Shown: positions 27,673-36,194, counted from the first letter of the stretch. The stretch: DNA of 64,000 nucleotides from Allobosea robiniae (GCF_900102525.1 NZ_FNBZ01000009.1:124001-188000), one strand, 5' to 3'. Translations and numbers: made by a program. The notes: generated from the letters alone by a model not told the origin.

Positions 27673-28626
27673 ATGACCTGCGATCACTCCCGCGTTTCAA
27701 TGGCGCCGGACATGCCCCATAGCCCTCTCGCTCTTCGCATCGCCAACGACATCATCGCGCGCATCGGTATGGGCGAATTCGGCACGGGCTCGCATCTGGC
27801 GACGGAGGTGCTGGCGAAGCACTTCGAGGTCTCGCGTTCGCCGGTGCGCGAGGCGCTGGCCATCCTCTGCGACCGGGGCGTCATCGAAAACCGCCGGAAC
27901 CGCGGCTTCTTCGTGCTGCCGGCCGCGGGGCGAACAGCCGGAGAGACGGGGCTGGAGCCTGTCGGCCCTTGCGAAAGCGATCCCTATTACGAACTGGCGG
28001 AAGACTGGCTCAAGGACCGGATCGGCGCCGACCAGACCGAGCAGGCTATCCGGGATCGCTACAGCCTGACGCGCGCGCAGGCGCAGGACCTCCTGTCTCG
28101 CGCCTCTCGCGAAGGCTGGGCCGAGCCGAAGCCCGGCTATGGCTGGAAATTGCGCCAGGTCGCCAAGACGGTCGAGGCCTTCGAGGAAATCTACCGTTTT
28201 CGCGCGGTCATCGAACCTGCCGCCCTGCTCGAGCCGAGCTTCCGGTTCGACCGTACGGTCGCCGCAGCCCTGCGCCGGACGCAGGAGCGGCTGGCATCGG
28301 GCGACCTCGGCGGGCTGGCGCCTGCGGCGATGACGGCGGCCGGCGCCGCGTTCCATGAGGGCATCATCAGGATGTCCGGCAATCCAATGTTCTTCTACGC
28401 GCTGGAGCGTGCCAACCAGTTGCGGCGGCTGGCGGAATACCGGCTCAAGGTGAACCCGCAGCGCATTGCCGTGCAGAGCCGCGAGCATCTGGAGATGCTC
28501 GACCTCCTCGCCAGGGGCGACAATCTGGAGGCGGCCCATCTGATGCGCCGGCATCTCAGCGGGGCGCTCGCCTCCAAATCGCCGGTCGTGCATCCGCGCT
28601 CCAGCGACCCAGGGCGCACGGCCTAG
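27673..28626 (+). CDS. GntR-family regulator with two winged-helix segments and an FCD domain
   Basis: Up to 317 aa. The N-terminal GntR helix-turn-helix has FEVSRSPVREALAIL. A second winged-helix-like segment (residues about 115-155, SLTRAQAQDLLSRASREG, ending EPKPGYGWKL) precedes an FCD-type helical domain (EEIYRFRAVIEPAALLEP). This layout is shared with the regulator at 32164-33078. Start uncertain: ATGs at 27673, 27700 and 27712 lack a clear ribosome site; the longest is used. Inverted repeats at 27606 and 28677 suggest that it controls itself and the aconitase. Confidence 0.85.
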   Translation: MTCDHSRVSMAPDMPHSPLALRIANDIIARIGMGEFGTGSHLATEVLAKHFEVSRSPVREALAILCDRGVIENRRNRGFFVLPAAGRTAGETGLEPVGPCESDPYYELAEDWLKDRIGADQTEQAIRDRYSLTRAQAQDLLSRASREGWAEPKPGYGWKLRQVAKTVEAFEEIYRFRAVIEPAALLEPSFRFDRTVAAALRRTQERLASGDLGGLAPAAMTAAGAAFHEGIIRMSGNPMFFYALERANQLRRLAEYRLKVNPQRIAVQSREHLEMLDLLARGDNLEAAHLMRRHLSGALASKSPVVHPRSSDPGRTA

Positions 28627-28676
28627 CTCCACAGACAAGTCCAACGGCACTCCAGGGAAAATCCGTCACGCCAACA

Positions 28677-28702
28677 TTGGTTTTATAGATTGATAAAGCC
28701 AA
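28677..28702. promoter_or_regulatory. 26-bp inverted repeat upstream of the aconitase gene, probable operator
   Basis: TTGGTTTTAT (28677-28686) and ATAAAGCCAA (28693-28702) are inverse at nine of ten positions around six bases. The repeat has the same length and outer halves as the one at 27606-27631. It overlaps a possible TTG start at 28690, an argument for the later start used for the aconitase. Confidence 0.6.
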
Positions 28703-28788
28703 TCAATATCATTAGGCTCCCGCCATGGCGTTCCGGTCTTCCTTCGACCCGGCATTTCAATAAGGCGGGCTCAGGCCCGAACGAGATC

Positions 28789-31413
28789 GTGACGTTGAAC
28801 GACAAGGCCCGGTGGACGGGTTTCGAAGCGGCGGGCGAACAGTTCTACCGCCTCGATGTCGCGTCGTTGCTGGGTGCGGATTTCCGGTGCCTGCCGCACG
28901 TGCTGCGGATTCTGTTCGAGAATGCGATGCGCTCGGCCCCCGCTGAAGAGACGGCGCATCTGCCTCAGGCCTTTCGTGACTGGCTCGCTCAGGGTTCAAG
29001 TCTCGTCGAGATTCCGTTCCTCCCGAACCGGATCATGATGCATGACACGACCTGCGGCCCGGCGCTGGTCGATATTGCGGCGATGCGCGACGTGCTCGCC
29101 GAGAACGGTCGCGATCCCGACCTGCTGATGCCGCGTATTCCCGTCGACGTCTCGACGGACCATTCCTCCGGCGTCGATGTCTTCGCCCGGCCCGATGCCT
29201 TCCAGCGGAACCTGGAGAAGGAATTCGCGCGCAATGCCGAGCGCTATCGCCTGATGAAATGGGCGGCGGCGGCCATGCCGGGCGTCCGGGTGCACCCGCC
29301 GGGATCGGGTATCATGCACACGATCAATCTGGAGCGGCTTTCCAGAGTGATCGTCAGCGAGACGCATCGGGGCGAGCGTCGGGCCTTCCCGGATGCCCTG
29401 CTCGGGACCGACAGCCATACGCCGACCGTCAACGGGCTCGGCGTGCTCGGCTGGGGCGTCGGCGGGCTGGAGGCGGAAGGCGCATTGTTCGGCGTGCCTG
29501 TCGTGCTGCGCATTCCCAACGTGATCGGTGTGAAGCTCACGGGCCGGTTGCGCGACGGCGTGCTCGCGACCGACCTTGCGCTGGAAGTGACCCGTGCGCT
29601 GCGCGCCATCGGCGTCACCGGCGATTTCGTCGAGTTCTTCGGGCCGGGCGTGCGGAGCTTGTCGGTCGGCGAACGCGCCGCGATCGCCAACATGGCGCCG
29701 GAATACGGGGCATCGACCGGGTATTTCCCGATTGATGACAAAGCGCTGGCCTATCTCGCGCGGATCGGCCGGCCGCCTGAAGACTGCGCGCTGGTCGAGG
29801 CCTATGCCAGGGCGAGCGGGCTCTGGTTCGATGCCGAGGCCGAGCCGCGTTTCACGCAGACCACCGCCATCGATCTCAACGCGATCGAAGCCAGCGTCGC
29901 CGGGCCGCGGCGCCCGCAGGATCGGCTCACCGCCGGCTCGACCCGTTCAGCCTTCACCCCGGCTCTGCGTCCCGCGCGTAAAGGCGCTTTGCCCGATGGG
30001 GCGGTCGTGATCGCCGCGATCACGAGCTGCACCAACACATCCGATGCGAGCATGCTCGCGGCTGCGGGCATTCTCGCCGGCAAGGCCCGCGCGCGCGGGT
30101 TGTTGCCGCCGGCCCATGTCAAGACCTCGCTGGCGCCGGGATCGCCCACGGCGGAACGGTTCCTGCGTCGCGCCGGCCTGCTCGACGATCTCGAAGGGCT
30201 CGGCTTCGGCATCGTCGGCTATGGCTGCACGACCTGCATCGGCAATTCCGGAGCCTTGCTCGATGTCGTCAGGAACGAGCTGGGCCGCGAGGGCTTCCGC
30301 CCGGTCGCGGTCCTGTCCGGCAACCGCAATTTCCCGGGTCGTGTCCATCCCGATCTCGAGAACGGCTTTCTGGCCTCGCCCCCGCTGGTCATCGCCTTCG
30401 CGCTCGCCGGCACCGTCAACATCGACATCGCGCGGGAGCCGCTCGGCTTCGACCGGGCCGGCGAGCCCGTGATGCTCGGCGAGATCTGGCCGACCGGCGC
30501 CGAGATCGACGAGGCCGTCGCCTCCGGCTGGGATATGGCCGATTTCGACGCGGCCTATCAGGAGGCCGCGACCCGGCCGCTCTGGATCGATCTCGATGCG
30601 CCGAGTGGACCGCAATTCCCGTGGAACCCCGCCTCGACCTATCTGCGCAAGCCGCCCTTCGTCCGCCCGCAAGGGTTGCCTGCGGCGGAAGGGCATGCCC
30701 GGCCGCTGATCGTGCTGGGCGACGACGTCACCACCGACCATATTTCGCCGGCAAACCAGATCCGCCCGGACAGCCCCGCCGGGCAACACATCATCGCCGG
30801 CGGTGGCGATCCCGCCGATCTCAACGTCTTCGCCTCGCGGCGCGGCAATTTCGAGGTGATGGTCCGGGGCGCATTTACCAACCGGATGGCGGTCAACCGC
30901 CTGCTGCCGGCGGATGCACCGGCCGGCTTCACGCGGCACGAGCCGTCCGGGGAGATCGTGCCGCTGACCGAAGCGGCCGAGCGTTATGCAAGCGAGAGCA
31001 CCCCGCTCGTCCTTGTGGCGGGCGAGCGCTACGGCATGGGCTCCTCGCGGGACTGGGCTGCGAAGGCCGTGGCGCTGCTCGGCGTTCGCGCCGTGATCGC
31101 TGCGAGCATCGAGCGCATCCACCGCACCAACCTGATCGGGATGGGCATCCTGCCGCTCTTGCTGCCCGAAGGCGTCGATCCGGGCACCCTCGCCATCGGT
31201 TCGGCCGATCTTTTTGCGGTCGATCTTCGCCCGGATCACCTGATGCCACGATGCACGGTCCCGCTGACGCTCATTCGCCCCTCCGGCGAAACCGTCGCAA
31301 TCGCCCTGCGGGCCGCGATCGAGACCTCGCTCGAGATCACTCTCCTGAAATCGGGCGGGCTGATCCCGCATGTTCTCGGCGGTCTTTTGGAGGATGCCGG
31401 ATCGCGGATCTGA
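28789..31413 (+). CDS. acnA: AcnA-type aconitate hydratase family protein
   Basis: About 874 aa from a GTG at 28789 (a longer TTG start at 28690 lies in an operator-like repeat). The three iron-sulfur cysteines are Cys414 (SCTNTSD), Cys480 and Cys483 (GYGCTTCIGNSG); their spacing of 66 and 3 equals that of E. coli AcnA (435, 501, 504). The GSSRDWAAK motif and DSHTPTVNGLG are also present. It interconverts a tricarboxylate via dehydration/hydration, citrate/isocitrate in the best-known members. Its regulator-linked location beside a hydroxyacid dehydrogenase suggests a dedicated catabolic paralogue and not the housekeeping TCA enzyme. Confidence 0.9.
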   Translation: MTLNDKARWTGFEAAGEQFYRLDVASLLGADFRCLPHVLRILFENAMRSAPAEETAHLPQAFRDWLAQGSSLVEIPFLPNRIMMHDTTCGPALVDIAAMRDVLAENGRDPDLLMPRIPVDVSTDHSSGVDVFARPDAFQRNLEKEFARNAERYRLMKWAAAAMPGVRVHPPGSGIMHTINLERLSRVIVSETHRGERRAFPDALLGTDSHTPTVNGLGVLGWGVGGLEAEGALFGVPVVLRIPNVIGVKLTGRLRDGVLATDLALEVTRALRAIGVTGDFVEFFGPGVRSLSVGERAAIANMAPEYGASTGYFPIDDKALAYLARIGRPPEDCALVEAYARASGLWFDAEAEPRFTQTTAIDLNAIEASVAGPRRPQDRLTAGSTRSAFTPALRPARKGALPDGAVVIAAITSCTNTSDASMLAAAGILAGKARARGLLPPAHVKTSLAPGSPTAERFLRRAGLLDDLEGLGFGIVGYGCTTCIGNSGALLDVVRNELGREGFRPVAVLSGNRNFPGRVHPDLENGFLASPPLVIAFALAGTVNIDIAREPLGFDRAGEPVMLGEIWPTGAEIDEAVASGWDMADFDAAYQEAATRPLWIDLDAPSGPQFPWNPASTYLRKPPFVRPQGLPAAEGHARPLIVLGDDVTTDHISPANQIRPDSPAGQHIIAGGGDPADLNVFASRRGNFEVMVRGAFTNRMAVNRLLPADAPAGFTRHEPSGEIVPLTEAAERYASESTPLVLVAGERYGMGSSRDWAAKAVALLGVRAVIAASIERIHRTNLIGMGILPLLLPEGVDPGTLAIGSADLFAVDLRPDHLMPRCTVPLTLIRPSGETVAIALRAAIETSLEITLLKSGGLIPHVLGGLLEDAGSRI

Positions 31414-31419
31414 TGACGA

Positions 31420-32058
31420 TCAGCGCGTCAGCATGGCCGCGACGACCGGAGCCAGGGCCGTCCCGATCGCCCGGGTATTGACGGCATCCAGATGCACGCC
31501 GTCGACCTTCGAGGCCACGGAAACGGACGCGGCATCGAAGAAGGAGCAATCCGCGCGCTCGGCGACAGCCTTATAGAGCGGTGCCAGCTTTTGCGATTCC
31601 ACGATGCTGCGGCCGCCGCCGGGCTGTCCGTCCGGCGCCCGGCTTGCGCCGAAATGGGGCGGGCTCATCAACAGGATCGCTGGCGGCTGGCGGCCATGCG
31701 GATACGTCCGCACGATTTCCACAAGACGCGCCATGCCGAATGAGGCCGCGAGCGCGCTGCCGCAAACATGCGGTTTCAGATCGTTGGTGCCCAGCATGAT
31801 GATCACGAGATCGAGCGGAGCATGGCTGCCGATGAGAACAGGGAGCGCGCGCGTGCCGTTGCGGTCGGCCGGCCCGGCGTGATCGTCGAAGCAGGTCGTG
31901 CGACCGCTCAGCCCTTCGGCGATGACCCGCACATCGGCAAGTTCGGCCTCGACGACACTGGTCCAGCGATCCGCGTGACGATGCCTGGCTTTGGCCTCCG
32001 GGTCTCGGCCCCAGGTCAAGCTGTCGCCGAATGCCAGAACTTGCTTCTTCTCGATCAT
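31420..32058 (-). CDS. SGNH/GDSL-family hydrolase (arylesterase-like)
   Basis: 212 aa. Block I is LAFGDSLTWG with the nucleophile Ser, block III LGTNDLK (Asn) and block V DGVHLD (Asp, His), giving the complete SGNH set. The start at 32058 (MIEKKQ) is chosen because the family normally begins just ahead of the GDS block; the open frame continues 63 bases further. No signal peptide. It converges on the aconitase with six bases between the stop codons. It probably cleaves an ester or acyl group in the cytoplasm. Confidence 0.88.
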   Translation of the reverse strand: MIEKKQVLAFGDSLTWGRDPEAKARHRHADRWTSVVEAELADVRVIAEGLSGRTTCFDDHAGPADRNGTRALPVLIGSHAPLDLVIIMLGTNDLKPHVCGSALAASFGMARLVEIVRTYPHGRQPPAILLMSPPHFGASRAPDGQPGGGRSIVESQKLAPLYKAVAERADCSFFDAASVSVASKVDGVHLDAVNTRAIGTALAPVVAAMLTR

Positions 32059-32131
32059 GTCGACCCCGACAACTGCCCATGTGACTGACCATGCCGGGCC
32101 GGCCGGCACGCTGGCCTCCATCTGCCGGGCC

Positions 32132-32167
32132 CCTCGAGCGAACCCATGTTCGCCGGAAATGCTCTAG
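32132..32167. repeat. Partial extragenic palindromic repeat, copy 3
   Basis: Read on the minus strand it starts TAGAGCATTTCC, then GGCGAACATGGGTTCGCTCG, resembling the left half of the elements at 5302 and 7977 (AGCATTTTCGAGCG, GGTTCGC). Its CTAG end supplies the stop codon of the GntR gene at 32164. Confidence 0.4.
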
Positions 32168-33078
32168 GAGGCGGCCGGACTGAACCTCCGGGACGTCGAT
32201 TCCCATGCGATCCGCAGATGGGCTCGCATCAGATCCGAAGCCTCGTCGAGACGACCCCGTTCGATCGCATCCAGGATCGCCATATGCTCGGTGAAGTTCT
32301 TCTCAACGCGCACACGCCCGCTTCTCCAATTGTACATCGCGAACCGGCGCAGTCTGCTCTGGAGGCGAGCGGCTTCTCGATAGAAGCGATTTCCGGAAGC
32401 GGCTGCGAGATCCTCATGGAAAGCGGCATTCGTCTCGAACAGCGCCACGCTCATGTCTTCCGTCCAGGCCTTCTTGAGAAAGATCTCATGCGCGGCGCGC
32501 GTGTCGTCGAGCCACTTGCGAGACACGCTGAAGCCGGGCTCCAGCAAGGCCGCGGGCTCGATCACCATCCTGAACCGATAGCTTTCATCGACGATGGTCA
32601 GGTTCCAGTCCGTCAGGAAGCGCCAGCCATAGCCCGGCTTCTTTTCGATCATGCCGAGCCCCGCCAGACGTTCCAGGATCGGAACGAGGGCGGCCCGGGC
32701 GACGCCGTATCGCTCAGCCAGTTCGACGACGGAAAACTCGTCGCCCAGCTCCTGCCGATCCCTCTCGGTCGCGATCCGGAGAACCAGCGCCTCCTCCCGG
32801 GCGGCTGAAGGGGCCAGCTCGCGGGTCTCGATTCCGATGCCGCCGTCATCGGGCAGGTTGACCAGCACAACGCCGGTGCCCGGGCGCCGCAGCACCACGC
32901 CATCGTCCTGGAGAAGCGCGAGAGCCGTCCTGATCGGCGTGCGGGACACCCCCAGCCGCAAGGCGATCTGCTGCTCGTTGATGCGGTCGCCGGGACGCAA
33001 CCCTTCGTGCCGGACGAATTCGAGAATCCGGTCGATCAGCCTGCGCTGCAGATTGGTCAGGGCGCGATCTGTGTTCAT
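32164..33078 (-). CDS. GntR-family regulator with two winged-helix segments and an FCD domain
   Basis: 304 aa. The first helix-turn-helix contains LGVSRTPIRTALALL; a second winged-helix segment (about residues 110-150, FSVVELAERYGVARAALVPI, ending KKPGYGWRF) precedes the FCD-like helices (VDESYRFRMVIEPAALLEP and NAAFHEDLAAASG). The start at 33078 (MNTDRA) gives a normal N-terminus; the frame is open 720 bases further, antisense to the C45 gene, which is rejected. It is divergent from the C45 enzyme at 33154, as the partial GntR gene at 1-162 is from the C45 gene at 246. Confidence 0.88.
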   Translation of the reverse strand: MNTDRALTNLQRRLIDRILEFVRHEGLRPGDRINEQQIALRLGVSRTPIRTALALLQDDGVVLRRPGTGVVLVNLPDDGGIGIETRELAPSAAREEALVLRIATERDRQELGDEFSVVELAERYGVARAALVPILERLAGLGMIEKKPGYGWRFLTDWNLTIVDESYRFRMVIEPAALLEPGFSVSRKWLDDTRAAHEIFLKKAWTEDMSVALFETNAAFHEDLAAASGNRFYREAARLQSRLRRFAMYNWRSGRVRVEKNFTEHMAILDAIERGRLDEASDLMRAHLRIAWESTSRRFSPAAS

Positions 33079-33085
33079 TTGATTC

Positions 33086-33100
33086 CAGAAAAACATTCTG
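33086..33100. promoter_or_regulatory. Inverted repeat in the gntR/C45 divergent promoter
   Basis: CAGAA (33086-33090) and TTCTG (33096-33100) flank five bases, between the divergent starts at 33078 and 33154. A likely operator for the adjacent GntR protein, by position and symmetry only. Confidence 0.4.
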
Positions 33101-33153
33101 TTACATGACTGTCGACGACCACTAGTGCAATCGCACCGGCGAAGGAATCGAAC

Positions 33154-34293
33154 ATGGCTGCTCCCGTTGAATGCCCGACGATCGAGGTTTCCGGTGCGCC
33201 GCGCGAGCAGGGTCGCCAGTACGGTGAGCAGGCCGCCGCCCGCATCAGGCTGGGCGTGCAGCATTATACCGATCAGATCCGCAAGAAGAACGTCAGCCAG
33301 GCGGTCATCGAGGAGACCGCGCTCGGCTTCGAAAGCCAGGTGGCGGCTTTCGACGCGAATTATGTCGAGGAGATGCACGGGATCGCTGAAGGCGCCGGTG
33401 TGAATTTCGCCTCCGTCATGTTGCTGAACGCCAGGACGGAACTGCTCAAGCTCGCTGGCAGGACCGAGGCAAGCCGCGAGCTTCATGATGAGTGCACCGG
33501 TCTGGTTGTGCTGCCCAAGGCCTCCAAGGAGGGCGCCTTGATTCACGCCCAGAACTGGGACTGGAAGACGGAGTGCGTCGACACGGCCGTTGTCCTGAAA
33601 ATCAGGAATGAGGATGGGCCGGACATCATCACCTTCACGGAAGCCGGCGTGCTCGCGCGCTTCGGGTTCAACACCGCCGGCATCAGCATTACCGGCAACT
33701 ATCTCGAATGCGAACGCGACTACCGTCGTCTCGGCGTTCCGCTGGCACTGATCCGCAGGAAGGTTCTCGAGCAGGACCTGCTCGGCCGGGCGATGCACGC
33801 AGTCTATACGACGCCCAAATCGGCCTCAAACAACATCATCGTGACGCAGAGCGAGGGAATCGCGATCGATTTCGAATGCGTGCCGGACGAGACCTTCATG
33901 ATCCAGCCGCAGGATGGCCTGATCGTGCACGCCAATCACTTCCAGAGCCCCATCGCCCTGTCGAAGCTGACCGATACCGGCATCGCCAACATGCCGGATT
34001 CGCTCTATCGCGACACCCGCGTGCGCGAAAGCCTGGAGCCGCATGTCGGGCAGATCACGGTCGATCACGTCAAGATGGCGCTGTTCGACGATTATCAGTC
34101 GCCCTGGTCGGTCTGCCGGCCGCCGCGTCCCAGCTTCTCCGGCAACAATCAGTCCGTGACCGTGGCGATGATCGTCATGCAGCCGGCGAAGGCGATCATG
34201 GACGTGGCCCTGCTCCCCGCGCTCCATCGCAATTTCACGCGCTACAACCTCGCGCCCAAGGACGTGGCGGGCAGCACCCGGTCGGCGGCCTGA
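33154..34293 (+). CDS. C45-family autoproteolytic acyltransferase/amidohydrolase (second paralogue)
   Basis: 379 aa, paralogue of the gene at 246: shared EQGRQYG/ERGRQHG, the nucleophile region ECTGLVVLP, HAQNWDWKTEC, FGFNTAGISITGNYLE and the IRRKVLEQ block. Candidate nucleophile is Cys114, here preceded by Glu and not Gly. The ATG follows GAAGGA. It is the first gene of a short operon with binding protein D, divergent from the GntR gene. Predicted cytoplasmic amide/acyl-transfer enzyme; substrate unknown. Confidence 0.86.
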   Translation: MAAPVECPTIEVSGAPREQGRQYGEQAAARIRLGVQHYTDQIRKKNVSQAVIEETALGFESQVAAFDANYVEEMHGIAEGAGVNFASVMLLNARTELLKLAGRTEASRELHDECTGLVVLPKASKEGALIHAQNWDWKTECVDTAVVLKIRNEDGPDIITFTEAGVLARFGFNTAGISITGNYLECERDYRRLGVPLALIRRKVLEQDLLGRAMHAVYTTPKSASNNIIVTQSEGIAIDFECVPDETFMIQPQDGLIVHANHFQSPIALSKLTDTGIANMPDSLYRDTRVRESLEPHVGQITVDHVKMALFDDYQSPWSVCRPPRPSFSGNNQSVTVAMIVMQPAKAIMDVALLPALHRNFTRYNLAPKDVAGSTRSAA

Positions 34294-34439
34294 GCATCGC
34301 GCGGCTCCGGCTTCCCCTTGCATCCCGAACGTGCAGGGCGGCCCGGATTCCCCCTTTGCATCGGATCGTTCCCGAAAGCGCAGGCCGTTTTTCGATCCGT
34401 TGCTCCAGCGAATCTGAATCAAAAACAATGAGGGGCGTC

Positions 34440-35984
34440 ATGAAGAAGCTTGTCATCGTCCTGGGCCTGCTGGGTGCTGCGCTTCCCGCGGCAGCTCAAC
34501 AGCCGGCGCTGCGGATTCGGCTGGGCGCCGATGCGCGCACGCTCGATCCCGGTACCAATCGCGACGCGATCACCGATGCCATCCAGACCAACCTGTTCGA
34601 AGGGCTGGTCGCCTTCAGGGACGACAGCTCGGTCGGGCCGGTGCTCGCGAAATCCGTCGCCGTCTCGGAGGACGGCAAGACCTACACCTTCGTGCTGCGC
34701 GACGGCGTCAAGTTCAGCAACGGCGCACCCCTGACGACCAAGGACGTCCTCTTCGCCTGGCAGCGCTATACCGACCCGAAGACCGGCTGGCGTTGCCTGA
34801 GCGAGGTCGACGGACGCGGCGCGGTCAAAGTCACGGGCGTCACGGCACCGGACGACAGAACGGTCGTCTTCACGCTGGAAAAACCCTCGGCGCTGTTCCT
34901 CGCCACCCTGGCCCGGCCCGATTGCGGCGGGACAGGCATCTTCCATTCGAGTTCGCTCAACCCGGACGGAAGCTGGCGCGAGCCAGTGACGACCGGGCCC
35001 TACAAGCTCGGCGAGTGGAAGCGCGGCCAGTTCATCCGCCTCCTCGCCAACGAGCATTATACGGCCGGCCCCGGCCCGCGGGACGGCCTCACCGGCGACA
35101 AGACCCCTCTCGTCGCGCAGGTCGACTATCTCGTCATCCCCGACGAGGCCACGGCGAAGGCTGCACTGCTGTCGAACGGGATCGACATCAACTGGGACAT
35201 CGCCACGAGCGATCTCCAGGAATACCGCTCGCGCAAGGACATCGTCATCGAAAGCGTCCCGACGATGAGCATCAGCGACCTTCTGATCCAGACGAAGGAC
35301 CCGTTGCTGTCGGACGTCCGGATGCGCCAGGCGATCCTTCTCTCGCTGGACCTGGAAACCATCGCCGACGAGGTGACCGGTTCGCAATCCAGGGCGAGCC
35401 ATTCGCCGATCCCGCGCTCGAGCGCCTATCACAAGGCAAAGCAGGCCGCTCCGATCCGCCGGGATATCCCGGCGGCGAAAAAGCTGCTGATGGAGGCAGG
35501 ATATCGCGGGCAGGCCATCAAGCTGCTGGCGAACAAGCGCTATCCGGAGATGTTCGACCAGGCGATCCTCGTCCAGGCGATGGCCAGGGAAGCGGGCATC
35601 AATATCGAGGTCGAAGTCGTCGACTGGGGCGTCCAGCAGGATCGCTACCTGGCCGGCAACTACCAGATGATGTCGCACTCCTTCTCCGCGCGCCTCGACC
35701 CGTCGCTGTCCTTCGAGATGTTCACCGGCGAAAAGGCCACCCAGCCCCGCAAGGCCTGGGACAGCAAGGCGGCGGCGGATCTCGTCACGCGCAGCATGGC
35801 GATCGCCGATCCGGCGCAGCGCCAGGCGATCTTCGACAAGCTCGAGGACATGTACCGCGCGGACATTCCGATGATCACGCTGTTCTCCGGCACGCGCCTC
35901 AGCGCCTCCAGGAGCAATATCGAAGGTTACAGGAGCTGGGCACTCGGCACGCCCCGCCCTTGGGGCATATCGATCAAGCAGTAA
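34440..35984 (+). CDS. ABC transporter substrate-binding protein, family 5 (paralogue D, orphan)
   Basis: 514 aa with Sec signal (MKKLVIVLGLLGAALPAAAQ) after AGGGG. It shares the YTFVLRDGVKFSNGAPL block, WRCLSEVDGRG and RPDCGG with paralogues A-C, closest in those segments to A. The frame is open upstream through the C45 gene but the signal peptide fixes the start. No permease or ATPase gene follows; instead there is an ATPase-tail-like remnant (36011-36097) and a terminator. It may feed the transporter at 8055-11526. Confidence 0.9.
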   Translation: MKKLVIVLGLLGAALPAAAQQPALRIRLGADARTLDPGTNRDAITDAIQTNLFEGLVAFRDDSSVGPVLAKSVAVSEDGKTYTFVLRDGVKFSNGAPLTTKDVLFAWQRYTDPKTGWRCLSEVDGRGAVKVTGVTAPDDRTVVFTLEKPSALFLATLARPDCGGTGIFHSSSLNPDGSWREPVTTGPYKLGEWKRGQFIRLLANEHYTAGPGPRDGLTGDKTPLVAQVDYLVIPDEATAKAALLSNGIDINWDIATSDLQEYRSRKDIVIESVPTMSISDLLIQTKDPLLSDVRMRQAILLSLDLETIADEVTGSQSRASHSPIPRSSAYHKAKQAAPIRRDIPAAKKLLMEAGYRGQAIKLLANKRYPEMFDQAILVQAMAREAGINIEVEVVDWGVQQDRYLAGNYQMMSHSFSARLDPSLSFEMFTGEKATQPRKAWDSKAAADLVTRSMAIADPAQRQAIFDKLEDMYRADIPMITLFSGTRLSASRSNIEGYRSWALGTPRPWGISIKQ

Positions 35985-36010
35985 GGCTCGCAGCCTCGTC
36001 ATGCAGGATG

Positions 36011-36097
36011 GCCGCCCCGGGTCTCGAAGCCACATCGGAAGGCGGTGTCAGATTGTTCTGGAGGAGAGCCGAAAACGACAAGGAAATCGCCTACTGA
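36011..36097 (+). pseudogene. Remnant resembling the C-terminal end of the fused ABC ATPase gene
   Basis: By hand alignment, 73 of 87 bases match 11440-11526, including a 30-base block without mismatch and the stop codon at the same place. Translated, it reads PGLEATSEGGVRLFWRRAEN then DKEIAY, against DQEIVG in the intact gene. There is no start or nucleotide-binding domain upstream, since the preceding bases are the 3' end of binding protein D. It may mark a deletion in a once complete transporter operon, or a dispersed sequence that also forms the ATPase tail. Confidence 0.55.
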
Positions 36098-36112
36098 TTT
36101 CGAAACGAAAAA

Positions 36113-36145
36113 GGCCCGGAATCCATCGGCGATGGCTTCCGGGCC
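36113..36145. terminator. Rho-independent terminator between convergent operons
   Basis: Fifteen-base arms starting GGCCCGGAATCC (36113-36127) and GATGGCTTCCGGGCC (36131-36145), one mismatch, loop GGC, with a run of A before and TTTCCTTT after. It can stop both the binding protein D message and the minus-strand gene at 36195. Confidence 0.8.
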
Positions 36146-36194
36146 TTTCCTTTCGCCCCACCGCAAGGGCAGAGCGAAAAGATGGCGGTATGGA

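Noticed and set aside
28690-28788. TTG start adding 33 residues to the aconitase
   Set aside because: The codon lies within the operator-like inverted repeat and the added residues have no counterpart in AcnA proteins.
33079-33798. N-terminal extension of the GntR gene by 240 codons
   Set aside because: It would run antisense through the C45 gene and lose the normal GntR start and the promoter with the CAGAA/TTCTG repeat.
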